This document shows positions 11,990-20,837 of a stretch of 64,000 nucleotides of DNA, piece by piece; within the stretch, counting starts at the first letter, position 1, and each line of letters begins with the position of its first letter. Made by a program: the position numbers and the translations under genes. Source of the DNA: Gammaproteobacteria bacterium (GTDB lineage Bacteria; Pseudomonadota; Gammaproteobacteria; JAJPIJ01); NCBI GenBank assembly GCA_035501935.1, contig DATJVC010000030.1, positions 1 through 64,000 on the forward strand. Reading direction: 5' to 3'. The notes beneath the pieces were generated by a model. That model searched no databases. It saw nothing but the letters and a program-made list of their open reading frames with translations, and was not told the origin of the DNA.

Positions 11990-12628
11990 ATGCTTACGCT
12001 CTATGGCTCTCCCGGCTCCCGTTCCACCCGCGTCGCCTGGGCGCTGGAGGAAATCGGCGCCGAATACGATTACATCAAGATCAATTTGCGGCGCGGCAGC
12101 CAGTACAGCCCCGCGTATCTCGCCATCAATCCCGCCGGCAAGGTCCCGGCGCTGGTCGATGGCGGATTCGTGCTGACGGAATCCGCCGCGATCTGCACCT
12201 ATCTCGGCGAGAAATATCCGCAATCCGGACTGGTACCGCCGGCCGTCGATTCACAGATCCGCGCGGATTTTTTCAAATGGATATTTTTTGTGATGACGGA
12301 ACTGGAACAACCATTGTGGACGCTTTGGAAGCATGAAGCCGTGCTGCCCATGGACAAACGGCTGCCGCAGATCGCGCCGACCGCCCAGTGGGAGTTCGCC
12401 GCGGCGGCGCGGATACTGGCCCTGCGGCTGGATCGCCGCGAATACCTCGTCGGCGACGGCTTTACCGCGGCGGACATCTTCGCCGCGGAGACGCTGTCTT
12501 GGGCGCGCAACGCCAAGGTCGCACTGGGTCACGCCGCGCTGGAACGCTACGCCGATGCCGTACTGGCGCGGCCGGCGCATCTGCGCGCCCGCGACCGCGA
12601 ACGACGTCTGACACCTTTCAAACAATAA
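11990..12628 (+). CDS. Glutathione S-transferase family protein
   Basis: Protein of 212 residues with the thioredoxin-like N-terminal GST domain (LYGSPGSRSTRVAWALEE, then NPAGKVPALVDGG and LTESAAICTYL, the glutathione gamma-glutamyl site) and an all-helical C-terminal domain containing the N-capping motif GFTAADIFAAE. Probably cytosolic. The true substrate cannot be told from sequence. A CAGGAA ribosome site precedes the ATG; TATAAT at 11952-11957 may serve its promoter. Confidence 0.88.
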   Translation: MLTLYGSPGSRSTRVAWALEEIGAEYDYIKINLRRGSQYSPAYLAINPAGKVPALVDGGFVLTESAAICTYLGEKYPQSGLVPPAVDSQIRADFFKWIFFVMTELEQPLWTLWKHEAVLPMDKRLPQIAPTAQWEFAAAARILALRLDRREYLVGDGFTAADIFAAETLSWARNAKVALGHAALERYADAVLARPAHLRARDRERRLTPFKQ

Positions 12629-12643
12629 CCCGCCGCGACGGCG

Positions 12644-13183
12644 TCACGCCGTGGACAAACCGAGGTGGCGTGTCTTCAGTTTGACGTAATAGTCGGCCGA
12701 GTATTCCAGCATTTCCTGCTCCCGATCGGTGAGCGCGCGGATTTTCCTCGCCGGCGCGCCAACCCAGAGGTGCCCACCCTGCAAATGCCTCCCCGCCGGC
12801 ACCAGTGCGCCCGCGCCCAGCATGACGCGCGGCTCCAACACCGCGCCGTCCATGATGGTCGCCGCCATGCCGATGAGGCAATAGTCGCCGACTACGCAGG
12901 CATGAAGAATGGCCCGGTGGCCCACGGTCACGTGATTGCCGACGGTCAGCACGAATCCGCCCGGCGTATAGGGGCCGTCGTGGGTGGCGTGCAGCACCGC
13001 GCCGTCCTGGATGCTGGTGTACGTGCCGATCACGATGCGGTTGACGTCCCCGCGCGCGACCGCCGTCGGCCACAGCGAGGAATGATCGCCGATCGCAACG
13101 TCGCCGATCACCACCGCCGCGGGATCAATGTAGGCGGTCGAAGCGATGACCGGTGTTTTGCCTTCAAAGGCCCGCAGGGCCAT
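12644..13183 (-). CDS. Gamma-class carbonic anhydrase-like protein (YrdA family)
   Basis: Left-handed beta-helix (hexapeptide repeat) protein of 179 residues. The predicted metal ligands are His65 (VLHAT), His89 and His94 (VGHRAILHAC), matching the Cam/YrdA pattern. Many members bind zinc but show little carbonic anhydrase activity, so the reaction is not certain. It starts 18 bases after the kinase start-to-stop frame and shares its direction, so rlmL, the kinase and this gene may be one transcript (this gene last upstream of none, read in minus-strand order it is third). Confidence 0.85.
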   Translation of the reverse strand: MALRAFEGKTPVIASTAYIDPAAVVIGDVAIGDHSSLWPTAVARGDVNRIVIGTYTSIQDGAVLHATHDGPYTPGGFVLTVGNHVTVGHRAILHACVVGDYCLIGMAATIMDGAVLEPRVMLGAGALVPAGRHLQGGHLWVGAPARKIRALTDREQEMLEYSADYYVKLKTRHLGLSTA

Positions 13184-13201
13184 TCCGGTGCGCCTCTTCT
13201 T

Positions 13202-15352
13202 TTATTTGCCAGTGGGTTGCGGCGTTGACTGCGTGGTGGCGTAACGATCTACGAGCGACTCCAGTTGCGCGTAAATATATCTGTCATCGTTTGAACTGTA
13301 AGTGGCAGAAACACCATCCGACCATATCGGATTGGTGTATGCGTCGACGCCGGCACCCGCGCCCGATGCCCCCAGAACCGTGACCTTGACGGAGGGCAGT
13401 TTGACGTTATAAAGCATGGTTCTTGCCTGCACATCCACCTGCATGAGTACGGCCCGTTTAAATTGCGAAATATCATCGACGGACCCCACTTTGAGGCCGT
13501 GCTTTTGCAGGGCCCGTTCCATGACTTCACGCAGACTCTGCTCGGTCAGGCGGGAACCGTTCAAGTCATTCGGTATTGGTTTGATGACCAGTACAATGGT
13601 GTTGCTCAGATCGCCATCATTTGCTGCCGGGGCCTGTTTGGTTTCTGTCGGCTGTTTGGCCTCGGCGATCCCAGGAACTTCCGGGGGAGGCGCAGGTTCT
13701 GCGGCGGGCGGGGCCTGTGTTTGGCTTTTCAAGCGCTGCGCGTTGAGCGCATCGCCGGCAAGTTTGACGTTTTCCGCGTCTGGAGCAATCCCCTCCGCCT
13801 GTTTGAGATAGGCCTCGGCCTTGTCATATTGCGCCGCCGCCGTGGCCTGCTGCGCCAGCGCCACATATTTGTCCGTCACTGCCTGCACGCCGGCCTTGGC
13901 TTGTGCGTTGTTCGGGTCATCCTTTAACACCGCGCGGTAACGCGCCAGCGCATTGTTTCCGGCGGGGCTTGCCAACCGCAAGGCCTTCACGTCCGCGTCG
14001 GCTTGTTGCAATAGGTCGGCGATTTTTCCCGCCTTGTCCTGCGCCTCCTCTGACTTTTTCTGCGCGTCGGCAAGCTGCTTTTGTTGTTTGAGGATACCGG
14101 CCTGCTTCTGTTGTTCAGCGGCTTCGTCTCGCCGTGCCTGCTCCGCTCTGCGTTTGGATTCCTCGGCCACCCGCGCCGCTTCGGCGCGTTTGGCTTCTTC
14201 CTGTGCTTTTTGCTTTTCCTCTCCGGCGACGCGCGTGGCCTCCTCGCGCCTGGCTTCCTCTGCCGCCTTGGCTTGCGCCTGCGCCTTGATGCCCGCCGCC
14301 TCCGTCGCAGCGGTCGCCTGCGCCTTGTTGGCCTCCATTGCCGCGCGCTGATTCCAATACCAGGCGCCGCCAGTCACCATCAGCAGAACGATGGGTACCG
14401 CTATCGCACCGACCAGCCGGTGCTCGCGGTTCTTCTGCAACGCGGGTCGATGTAATTCCTTCCGCCATTCTGGGATGGTCTGCGGACGATCCGCCTCCTT
14501 GAATTGCAGGGCATGATCGATGGCGCGCAGCAACGGAACGGAATATCTGCCTTTTGCCGCCGTCAGCGCCGGCAGGAGCACGTCCTTGGATGCCTCCAGA
14601 TAGGCATGGCTGCGATCCACCGAAGCCATGGGCACCTTGCCGACCACGGCGCGGTACATGGTCGCGCCCAGGCCATAAATGTCCGTCCACGGGCCCTGCT
14701 TGTCACTCTTGCTGTAGTACTGTTCAAAGGGGGCATATCCCGGCGACACCAGGGACGTCAGCGTCTTGGTTTCCAGCCCCAGTGCCTGCCGCGCCGAGCC
14801 GAAATCCAGCAACACCGGCGATCCGTCTTCGCGGATATAAATATTCGCCGGTTTGATGTCACGATGAATGAATCCGGTCTTGTGCACCTTCTCAAGCCCG
14901 TCGAGTATGGGCAGGATGACGCCGATCAGTTCCGCCTCCGGCAGGGTTTTGCGCCGTGACAGCACTTCCTGGAGGCTTTCGCCGTGCTCATAGGCCATCA
15001 CCATGTAGGCCGTGTGGTTGGCCTCAAAAATGGAGAACACCTGCACGATGTTGGGATGCTTGAAGCGCGCCAGCGTCTGGCCCTCCTTGATGAAGCGGTT
15101 CAGCCCCCACAGGAAGTGATCGGCGTGGCTGTCGCTCAACGGATGCACCGACCAGTCGCCCGTGCGTCCGGCGAACTGTGACGGCAGATATTCCTTGATG
15201 GCGACATGCTGTTGCAGATTGGAATCGAAGGCGAGATAGGTGATGCCGAAACCGCCCTGGCCCAGCACCCGCTCGATCCGGTACCAGTGGATATTGAAGC
15301 CGGGCTGGAGGGCGTTGCGGTGAACTGTCTCGGTCATGAACGCGGTGTCCAT
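13202..15352 (-). CDS. Transmembrane serine/threonine protein kinase
   Basis: Hanks-type kinase of about 716 residues counted from ATG 15350-15352; a later ATG (15337) or an upstream TTG (15427) are alternatives. In this numbering: glycine loop GQGGFG 31-36, ATP lysine 53 (VAIKEY), catalytic HRDIKPAN at 163, DFG at 183. A single membrane helix at about 313-333 is followed by a long Ala/Glu/Lys-rich coiled coil and a C-terminal globular domain I do not recognise, presumably periplasmic. No PP2C phosphatase lies beside it. It lies between the half-length rlmL and the gamma-carbonic anhydrase gene. Confidence 0.88.
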   Translation of the reverse strand: MDTAFMTETVHRNALQPGFNIHWYRIERVLGQGGFGITYLAFDSNLQQHVAIKEYLPSQFAGRTGDWSVHPLSDSHADHFLWGLNRFIKEGQTLARFKHPNIVQVFSIFEANHTAYMVMAYEHGESLQEVLSRRKTLPEAELIGVILPILDGLEKVHKTGFIHRDIKPANIYIREDGSPVLLDFGSARQALGLETKTLTSLVSPGYAPFEQYYSKSDKQGPWTDIYGLGATMYRAVVGKVPMASVDRSHAYLEASKDVLLPALTAAKGRYSVPLLRAIDHALQFKEADRPQTIPEWRKELHRPALQKNREHRLVGAIAVPIVLLMVTGGAWYWNQRAAMEANKAQATAATEAAGIKAQAQAKAAEEARREEATRVAGEEKQKAQEEAKRAEAARVAEESKRRAEQARRDEAAEQQKQAGILKQQKQLADAQKKSEEAQDKAGKIADLLQQADADVKALRLASPAGNNALARYRAVLKDDPNNAQAKAGVQAVTDKYVALAQQATAAAQYDKAEAYLKQAEGIAPDAENVKLAGDALNAQRLKSQTQAPPAAEPAPPPEVPGIAEAKQPTETKQAPAANDGDLSNTIVLVIKPIPNDLNGSRLTEQSLREVMERALQKHGLKVGSVDDISQFKRAVLMQVDVQARTMLYNVKLPSVKVTVLGASGAGAGVDAYTNPIWSDGVSATYSSNDDRYIYAQLESLVDRYATTQSTPQPTGK

Positions 15353-15427
15353 CCGTGAGCCAGTGGGTTGAGCTGGATTATTCGCATATTGCGTCGGGTC
15401 CGCAACAGCCCGCTGTCTGTCAATCAA

Positions 15428-16591
15428 TCAAGTGGGGACCGGCGTAATGTCGAAGCGCAGCAATTGACATTCGATGGCGCCGTTATAAAAGGTATGTTTG
15501 CGTCTGGCGGTGAGTCCCAGATATCTTCCGAGCGGCGGGTTGCCGGTGAACACCGCCGCCTGCCAGCCGCTGAACTCCTGCCGCAGTTTCTGGCCCAGCA
15601 ATGTGTAGAGCGCGCGCAATTTTTCCGTGTCATCAAGGCGTTCGCCATAGGGCGGATTCACGAGCACCAGTCCGGTGTCCGTGGGTGGGCATAGCAACTC
15701 GCTCAAGTCCGCCTGCTTGATGAGAATACGATGGCCCAGGCCCGCCGCTTTGACATTTTGTTTGGCCGCCGCGATCGCCCGGTGGTCGGCGTCGCTGATG
15801 TGGATGGGGGGCAGTTTTGACTCGCCCGCTTCGCGGCGCTCACCCGCCTCGCGCAGCAGGCCGTGCCACAATGCGGCGTCGAACTGCCGCCAGCGCAGAA
15901 AGCCGTAATAACCGCGCTTGAGTCCGGGCGCGATGTCGCCGGCGATCATCGCCGCTTCTATTGCCAGCGTGCCGGAGCCGCACATCGGATCAACGAATGC
16001 GCCGCCGGCCGCCGCGATGGCGGGCCAGCCGCAACGCAATAACAGCGCGGCGGCGAGATTCTGTTTGAGCGAGGCGATGACGGAATCGATGCGATAACCG
16101 CGGCGGTGCAGGCTCTCGCCGGACAAATCCAGACTCAGAACGGCTTGGTCGCGATCAAGCACCAGGCTGACCCGCACGTCAGGCCGCTCCAACGCCACCG
16201 ACGGCCGCCCACCGTGGCGCATGCGGAACTGATCGACGATGGCGTCCTTGACCTTGAGCGCGCCGAAATGCGTGTGCGTGATTTGCGAACGCAGCGAATG
16301 AAAATCGACGGCCAGAGTTCCTGTGGGTGCCAGATGTTCCGACCAGTCCATGGTTTGCACGCCCGCGTACATTGCCTCCGGTGTGGGCGCCTCGAAGCGC
16401 GCCAGTTCGAGCAGCACGCGGCCGGCGGTGCGTGACCAGAGGCAGGCGCGGTAACCCAGTTCAAGATTACCCGTGAACGCAACACCCGCCACGCGCTCAA
16501 CGACGTCTCCGGCGCCAAGCTGGCGCAGTTCATCGGCAAGCAGCGACGCAATGCCTTTCGGCGCGGTCGCAAAAAAACGTTGGCTGGGCAT
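15428..16591 (-). CDS. rlmL: THUMP-domain rRNA methyltransferase, RlmL N-terminal-half type
   Basis: SAM-dependent RNA methyltransferase of 387 residues. An N-terminal THUMP RNA-binding region (about 45-155) is followed by a methyltransferase domain with FVDPMCGSGTLAIEA and the catalytic motif NPPYGERL. This matches the m2G2445-forming half of E. coli RlmL (702 residues); the second RlmK half is missing and the next frame is a kinase, so it is a natural stand-alone version rather than a frameshift. The stop touches the upstream end of the kinase frame. Confidence 0.88.
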   Translation of the reverse strand: MPSQRFFATAPKGIASLLADELRQLGAGDVVERVAGVAFTGNLELGYRACLWSRTAGRVLLELARFEAPTPEAMYAGVQTMDWSEHLAPTGTLAVDFHSLRSQITHTHFGALKVKDAIVDQFRMRHGGRPSVALERPDVRVSLVLDRDQAVLSLDLSGESLHRRGYRIDSVIASLKQNLAAALLLRCGWPAIAAAGGAFVDPMCGSGTLAIEAAMIAGDIAPGLKRGYYGFLRWRQFDAALWHGLLREAGERREAGESKLPPIHISDADHRAIAAAKQNVKAAGLGHRILIKQADLSELLCPPTDTGLVLVNPPYGERLDDTEKLRALYTLLGQKLRQEFSGWQAAVFTGNPPLGRYLGLTARRKHTFYNGAIECQLLRFDITPVPT

Positions 16592-16661
16592 GGCCGCATT
16601 GTAACCGCCGGCCGGTGATTTACGGCTTTGCGAGCGCCTGCGGCCGCGCTAGACTTCGAAT

Positions 16662-18080
16662 ATGAACACTGCGGCCCTGGAAAAATTCGCCGGCGATCTC
16701 TGGCAGGGGGACATCCTGCGGGAGCTGACCGAATACATCCGCATTCCCAACAAATCACCCGCCTTCGACCCGCAATGGCAGGAACACGGCTACATGGACG
16801 CGGCGGTGGCCCGCTTCGAGCGCTGGGCGCGGGGCATGAACATTCGTGGCATGGCGATGGAGGCGGTGCGGCTGCCCGGCCGCACCCCGCTGCTGTTCAT
16901 GGACATTCCCGGCAATGATCATCGCACCGTGCTGCTCTACGGCCATCTCGACAAGCAGCCGGAAATGACCGGCTGGCGCGAGGGTCTGGGTCCCTGGCAG
17001 CCGGTGCTGGAGGGTGACCGGCTCTACGGGCGCGGCGGTGCCGATGATGGTTACGCGATCTTCGCGGCGCTGACGGCCATCAAGGCATTGCAGGAGCTGA
17101 ACATCCCGCACGCGCGCTGCGTGGTCATCATCGAGGCCTGCGAGGAGAGCGGCAGTTTTGATCTGCCGTATTACATTGATGCCCTGAAGGCGCGCATTGG
17201 ATCGCCCGAACTGGTCATATGTCTCGATTCCGGCTGCGGCAATTACGAGCAGTTGTGGGTCACGACTTCACTGCGCGGTCTGGTCGGCGGCGTGCTCGAC
17301 GTTGCAATGATGAGCGAGGGGGTGCACTCCGGCGATGCCGGCGGCGTCGTACCGAACGTCTTTCGCGTGACGCGCATGCTGTTGAGCCGTATCGAGGATG
17401 AGAGCGATGGCCGCATTCTGGACGCCGCGTTCAACACGCTCATCCCCGCGCATCGCATCGTGCAGGCCCAAACCGCGGCACAGATATTGGGCGAAGAGAC
17501 TTATCGCAAGTTTCCGCTGCAACCCGGCGTCGAACCGATGGCACACCAGCCGATGGAATTGATCCTGAACCGGACCTGGCGGCCGGCGCTCGCCATCACC
17601 GGCGCCGATGGCCTGCCGGCGGTGGCAAATGCCGGCAACGTGGCGCTGGCTGGCATGCACGTCAAAGTTTCGCTGCGTCTGCCGCCGAATGTCGACGGTG
17701 CGCGGGCCTCGGCGACGCTCAAGCGCCTCCTGGAGGAAGACCCGCCCCATGGCGCTCGTGTGACCTTCACTCCCGACTGGGCGGTCACCGGGTGGAATGC
17801 CCCGCATGAGGCCGAGTGGCTGACGCAATCGTTGGATCGGGCCTCGAGGCAGTTCTTCGGCAAAGCGCCGGTGTACATGGGCGAGGGCGGCACCATTCCA
17901 TTCATGGCCATGCTGGGAGAGCGTTACCCGCGGGCGCAGTTTGTCATCACCGGTGTGCTTGGCCCGCACGCCAATGCCCATGGCCCCAACGAATTCCTGC
18001 ATCTGCCCACCGCACACCGGGTGACCTGTTGCGTCGCCCAGGTCATCGCCGATCATTATTCGACGGGCGAAAAGACTTGA
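16662..18080 (+). CDS. M20 family metallopeptidase
   Basis: Di-zinc peptidase/amidohydrolase of 472 residues, probably cytosolic. Motifs: YGHLDKQPE (first metal His plus catalytic Asp), GRGGADDGY (bridging Asp), EACEESGS (catalytic Glu and metal Glu), and a late GPHANAHGPNE with the C-terminal metal His. The lid/dimerisation domain lies between. The family includes carboxypeptidases and dipeptidases; substrate unknown. The following dehydrogenase overlaps its stop by 4 bases, implying translational coupling. Confidence 0.9.
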   Translation: MNTAALEKFAGDLWQGDILRELTEYIRIPNKSPAFDPQWQEHGYMDAAVARFERWARGMNIRGMAMEAVRLPGRTPLLFMDIPGNDHRTVLLYGHLDKQPEMTGWREGLGPWQPVLEGDRLYGRGGADDGYAIFAALTAIKALQELNIPHARCVVIIEACEESGSFDLPYYIDALKARIGSPELVICLDSGCGNYEQLWVTTSLRGLVGGVLDVAMMSEGVHSGDAGGVVPNVFRVTRMLLSRIEDESDGRILDAAFNTLIPAHRIVQAQTAAQILGEETYRKFPLQPGVEPMAHQPMELILNRTWRPALAITGADGLPAVANAGNVALAGMHVKVSLRLPPNVDGARASATLKRLLEEDPPHGARVTFTPDWAVTGWNAPHEAEWLTQSLDRASRQFFGKAPVYMGEGGTIPFMAMLGERYPRAQFVITGVLGPHANAHGPNEFLHLPTAHRVTCCVAQVIADHYSTGEKT

Positions 18081-18952
18081 AAGCCGGGGTCATCGGGTTG
18101 GGCGCGATGGGCGCCCACATGGCGCTGAATTTCGACAGGGCCGGTGCGCTCGCAACCGTGTGGAACCGCACCCCGGCGCGCGCGCAGGCTTTGAAATTCA
18201 GCAGCAGCGTGTTGCACGCCGCAACACCCGCGGAGGCAGCCGCTCGATCAGATCTGATTGTCACCTGCGTGTCGCGCGACGCCGATGTGCTCGAAGTCGC
18301 GCGCGCCATGCTGCCGGGTTTGAGCGCCGGCAAAATCGTCTGCGACACCTCGACGGTGAGCAGCGATACCGCGCGCGAACTGGCAGCGCTGTACAAAACC
18401 CGCGACGCCGATTTTCTCGACTGCCCGGTGTCCGGCGGCGTGGAAGGCGCGCGCAAGGCGGCGCTGGCGATGATGGTCGGCGGCGAGACGGCGGCATTCG
18501 ATCGCGCGCGACCGCTGCTCTCGAAGATCGCGGCCAACATCGTGCACATGGGACCAACGGGTTCCGGGCAGGCCACCAAGGCGGTGAATCAGCTCATGGC
18601 CGCAGGCATCAACCAGGCCGTGACCGAGGCGCTGGCCTTCGGGCAGGCGATGGGCCTCGACATGGACAAGGTCATCGACGTCGTCGGCAGCGGCGCGGCG
18701 GCCAACTGGTTTTTGAATCATCGCGGCGGGACCATGGTCGCGGGGACCTACGCACCGGGTTTCAAGATCGCCCTTCATCACAAGGATATTGAAATCATCC
18801 AGCGCATGGCCCGGGGCTGCACGCGGTGGCCGCTTTCCGTCGTGGCCAACACACTGGCGGATTACGAGCAGCTCATGCGCGAGGGCCATGGCGAGGAGGA
18901 CATCTCCGCCCTCTACCGGCTCAAAAAAGAGAATTTCTCACCGGGAACTTAA
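18077..18952 (+). CDS. NAD(P)-dependent beta-hydroxyacid dehydrogenase (3-hydroxyisobutyrate dehydrogenase family)
   Basis: Oxidoreductase of about 291 residues. The Rossmann loop GLGAMG is at residues 7-12, the substrate signature DCPVSGGVEGA near 120, and the catalytic lysine is in GQATKAVNQLM. The TTG at 18077-18079, overlapping the peptidase stop, is chosen because it puts the Rossmann fold at the expected N-terminus; upstream the frame is noise. Possible activities include 3-hydroxyisobutyrate, tartronate semialdehyde or succinic semialdehyde reduction; sequence alone does not decide. Confidence 0.88.
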   Translation: MKAGVIGLGAMGAHMALNFDRAGALATVWNRTPARAQALKFSSSVLHAATPAEAAARSDLIVTCVSRDADVLEVARAMLPGLSAGKIVCDTSTVSSDTARELAALYKTRDADFLDCPVSGGVEGARKAALAMMVGGETAAFDRARPLLSKIAANIVHMGPTGSGQATKAVNQLMAAGINQAVTEALAFGQAMGLDMDKVIDVVGSGAAANWFLNHRGGTMVAGTYAPGFKIALHHKDIEIIQRMARGCTRWPLSVVANTLADYEQLMREGHGEEDISALYRLKKENFSPGT

Positions 18953-19007
18953 GCCCGGCGGCATCCCACTAATTCCTCACGTTTGGCCTGCCCCCGTATT
19001 GCGCGTG

Positions 19008-19036
19008 TTGACGCGTGGACGGGGTTGTGGAAAATA
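19008..19036 (+). promoter_or_regulatory. Possible promoter of the Gld-type ABC operon
   Basis: TTGACG (19008-19013) is followed after 17 bases by AAAATA, with TGG directly before it as in extended -10 promoters. The -10 match is weak. It lies in the 190-base gap before the ABC ATPase gene, where I see no other gene. Confidence 0.3.
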
Positions 19037-19142
19037 CGCGGCTTGCCCGCAGCCCGGAGCTGCGTTCGCCGCTTGCAGAATCGTGGCGGCGTCTGCAGAC
19101 CGAAGGCAGCAGTCAAAAAAATTGAGGCTCGGGACTTAAACG

Positions 19143-20105
19143 ATGTCTTACGCCATCGAGGTCAAAAACTTAAGCAAGTATTTCGGCGCCCTGCGCGCCG
19201 TCGATAACGTGTCCTTCAACGTGGCGCGCGGGGACGTGCTCGGCTTCCTCGGCCCGAACGGCGCCGGCAAGTCCACCACCATGAAGATGATCACGGGCTT
19301 CCTCGAACCGACGGGCGGCACGGTGAACGTCTGCGGTTTCGATCTCGCCGCCTCGCCCGTCATGCTGAAAAGCAAAATCGGCTATCTGCCGGAGGGCGCG
19401 CCGGCGTACGGCGAGATGACGCCGGCGAGCTTTCTCCAATTCGTCGGTGAAATCCGCGGCCTGCGCGGCGCGCGGCTTGCCGAACGCATCCGCGATGTGG
19501 TCGGCAAGATCCATCTGGAAACGGTGCTGCACCAGCGCATCGAAACGCTGTCCAAGGGCTACAAGCGCCGTGTGGGCGTGGCCCAGGCCATCCTGCACGA
19601 TCCCGAGGTGCTGATCATGGACGAGCCGACCGACGGCCTGGACCCGAACCAGAAACATGAGGTGCGCACGCTCATCAAGGAAATGGCGGCGACCAAGGCC
19701 ATCGTCATCTCCACGCACATCCTCGAGGAGGTCAACGCCGTCTGCACGCGCGCCATCATCATCGCCGCCGGACGGCTCCTGTTCGAGGGCACGCCGGCGG
19801 AACTCGAGGCCCGTTCGCGCTGGCACAACGCGGTGACGCTGGCGGTCAGCGCCGATACGGCGCAGGTCAAGGCGGCGCTGGGCGCGCTCCCCGACGTTGA
19901 GGCGGTGGAGGAACGGATCGATGCCGCCGGCCGCGTGCGGCTGACCGTCATCCCCAAACCGGGGTGCGCGCCGTTCTCGGCGGTGCAGGGAGCGGTGCAG
20001 GCCCATGGCTGGAACGTGACCGAATTGCACGCGGAAAGCGGCCATCTGGATGAGGTGTTCCGCACCATCACCACGCAGGAACAGGCCTCGGTCGTGCATT
20101 CATGA
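19143..20105 (+). CDS. ABC transporter ATP-binding protein, GldA type
   Basis: Nucleotide-binding subunit of an ABC-2 exporter, 320 residues. Walker A GPNGAGKST is at 37-45 and Walker B VLIMDEPTDGLD near 160. The signature motif reads LSKGYKRR instead of LSGGQ, a variant common in the GldA/CcmA-like branch. After the ATPase core (about 1-225) is an extra domain, typical of the branch. It overlaps the permease gene by 4 bases. First gene of a four-gene operon. Confidence 0.92.
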   Translation: MSYAIEVKNLSKYFGALRAVDNVSFNVARGDVLGFLGPNGAGKSTTMKMITGFLEPTGGTVNVCGFDLAASPVMLKSKIGYLPEGAPAYGEMTPASFLQFVGEIRGLRGARLAERIRDVVGKIHLETVLHQRIETLSKGYKRRVGVAQAILHDPEVLIMDEPTDGLDPNQKHEVRTLIKEMAATKAIVISTHILEEVNAVCTRAIIIAAGRLLFEGTPAELEARSRWHNAVTLAVSADTAQVKAALGALPDVEAVEERIDAAGRVRLTVIPKPGCAPFSAVQGAVQAHGWNVTELHAESGHLDEVFRTITTQEQASVVHS

Positions 20106-20836
20106 ACAACGTACTCATCATCTTCAAGCGCGAACTGCGCGCCTATTTCGCCACGCCGGTGGCCTATGTCTTCATCATCATCTTCCTGTTTCTTACCGGC
20201 ATCTTCACGTTTTACCTCGGTGCCTTCTACGAGCGCGACCAGGCCGATCTGGAACCGTTCTTTCGTTTCCATCCGTGGCTGTACCTGTTTTTGATTCCCG
20301 CCATCGCCATGCGCCTGTGGTCGGAGGAGCGCAAGGCCGGCACCATTGAGCTGTTGATGACCCTGCCGATCACGCTGTGGGATGCGGTGTTTGGCAAATT
20401 CCTCGCGGCCTGGTGTTTCACGGCCATCGCGCTGGCCCTGACGTTCCCGATGTGGATCACGGTCAATTATCTGGGCGACCCCGATAACGTCGTCATCGTG
20501 GCGGGCTATCTCGGCAGCCTGCTCATGGCCGGCGGCTTCCTTGCCATCGGCTCCTGCATTTCGGCGCTGACCAAGAATCAGGTCATCGCCTTTGTGGTGT
20601 CCGTGGTGATTTGCTTCTGCTTCATCTTCAGCGGCACGCGCATCGTGCTGGATTTTTTCAGCGGCTGGGCACCGCAGGCGATTGTGGACGTCATCAGTTC
20701 CTTCAGTTTCATCGCCCACTTTGAATCCATCAAGAAGGGCGTGGTGGACGTGCGCGACATCGTGTATTTCGCGACCCTCATCGCCTTCTGGCTGTACGCC
20801 AATACTTTGGTCATCCAGAGCCGGAAGGCCAGCTGA
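20102..20836 (+). CDS. ABC-2 type permease, GldF type
   Basis: Integral membrane subunit of 244 residues with about six hydrophobic helices. Its opening NVLIIFKRELRAYFATPVAY and the SEERKAGTIELLMTLPI loop are characteristic of the GldF-like family. It overlaps the ATPase gene upstream and is one base from the GldG-like gene downstream. With the ATPase it should form the translocating core; the substrate is unknown. Confidence 0.92.
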   Translation: MNNVLIIFKRELRAYFATPVAYVFIIIFLFLTGIFTFYLGAFYERDQADLEPFFRFHPWLYLFLIPAIAMRLWSEERKAGTIELLMTLPITLWDAVFGKFLAAWCFTAIALALTFPMWITVNYLGDPDNVVIVAGYLGSLLMAGGFLAIGSCISALTKNQVIAFVVSVVICFCFIFSGTRIVLDFFSGWAPQAIVDVISSFSFIAHFESIKKGVVDVRDIVYFATLIAFWLYANTLVIQSRKAS

Positions 20837-20837
20837 C

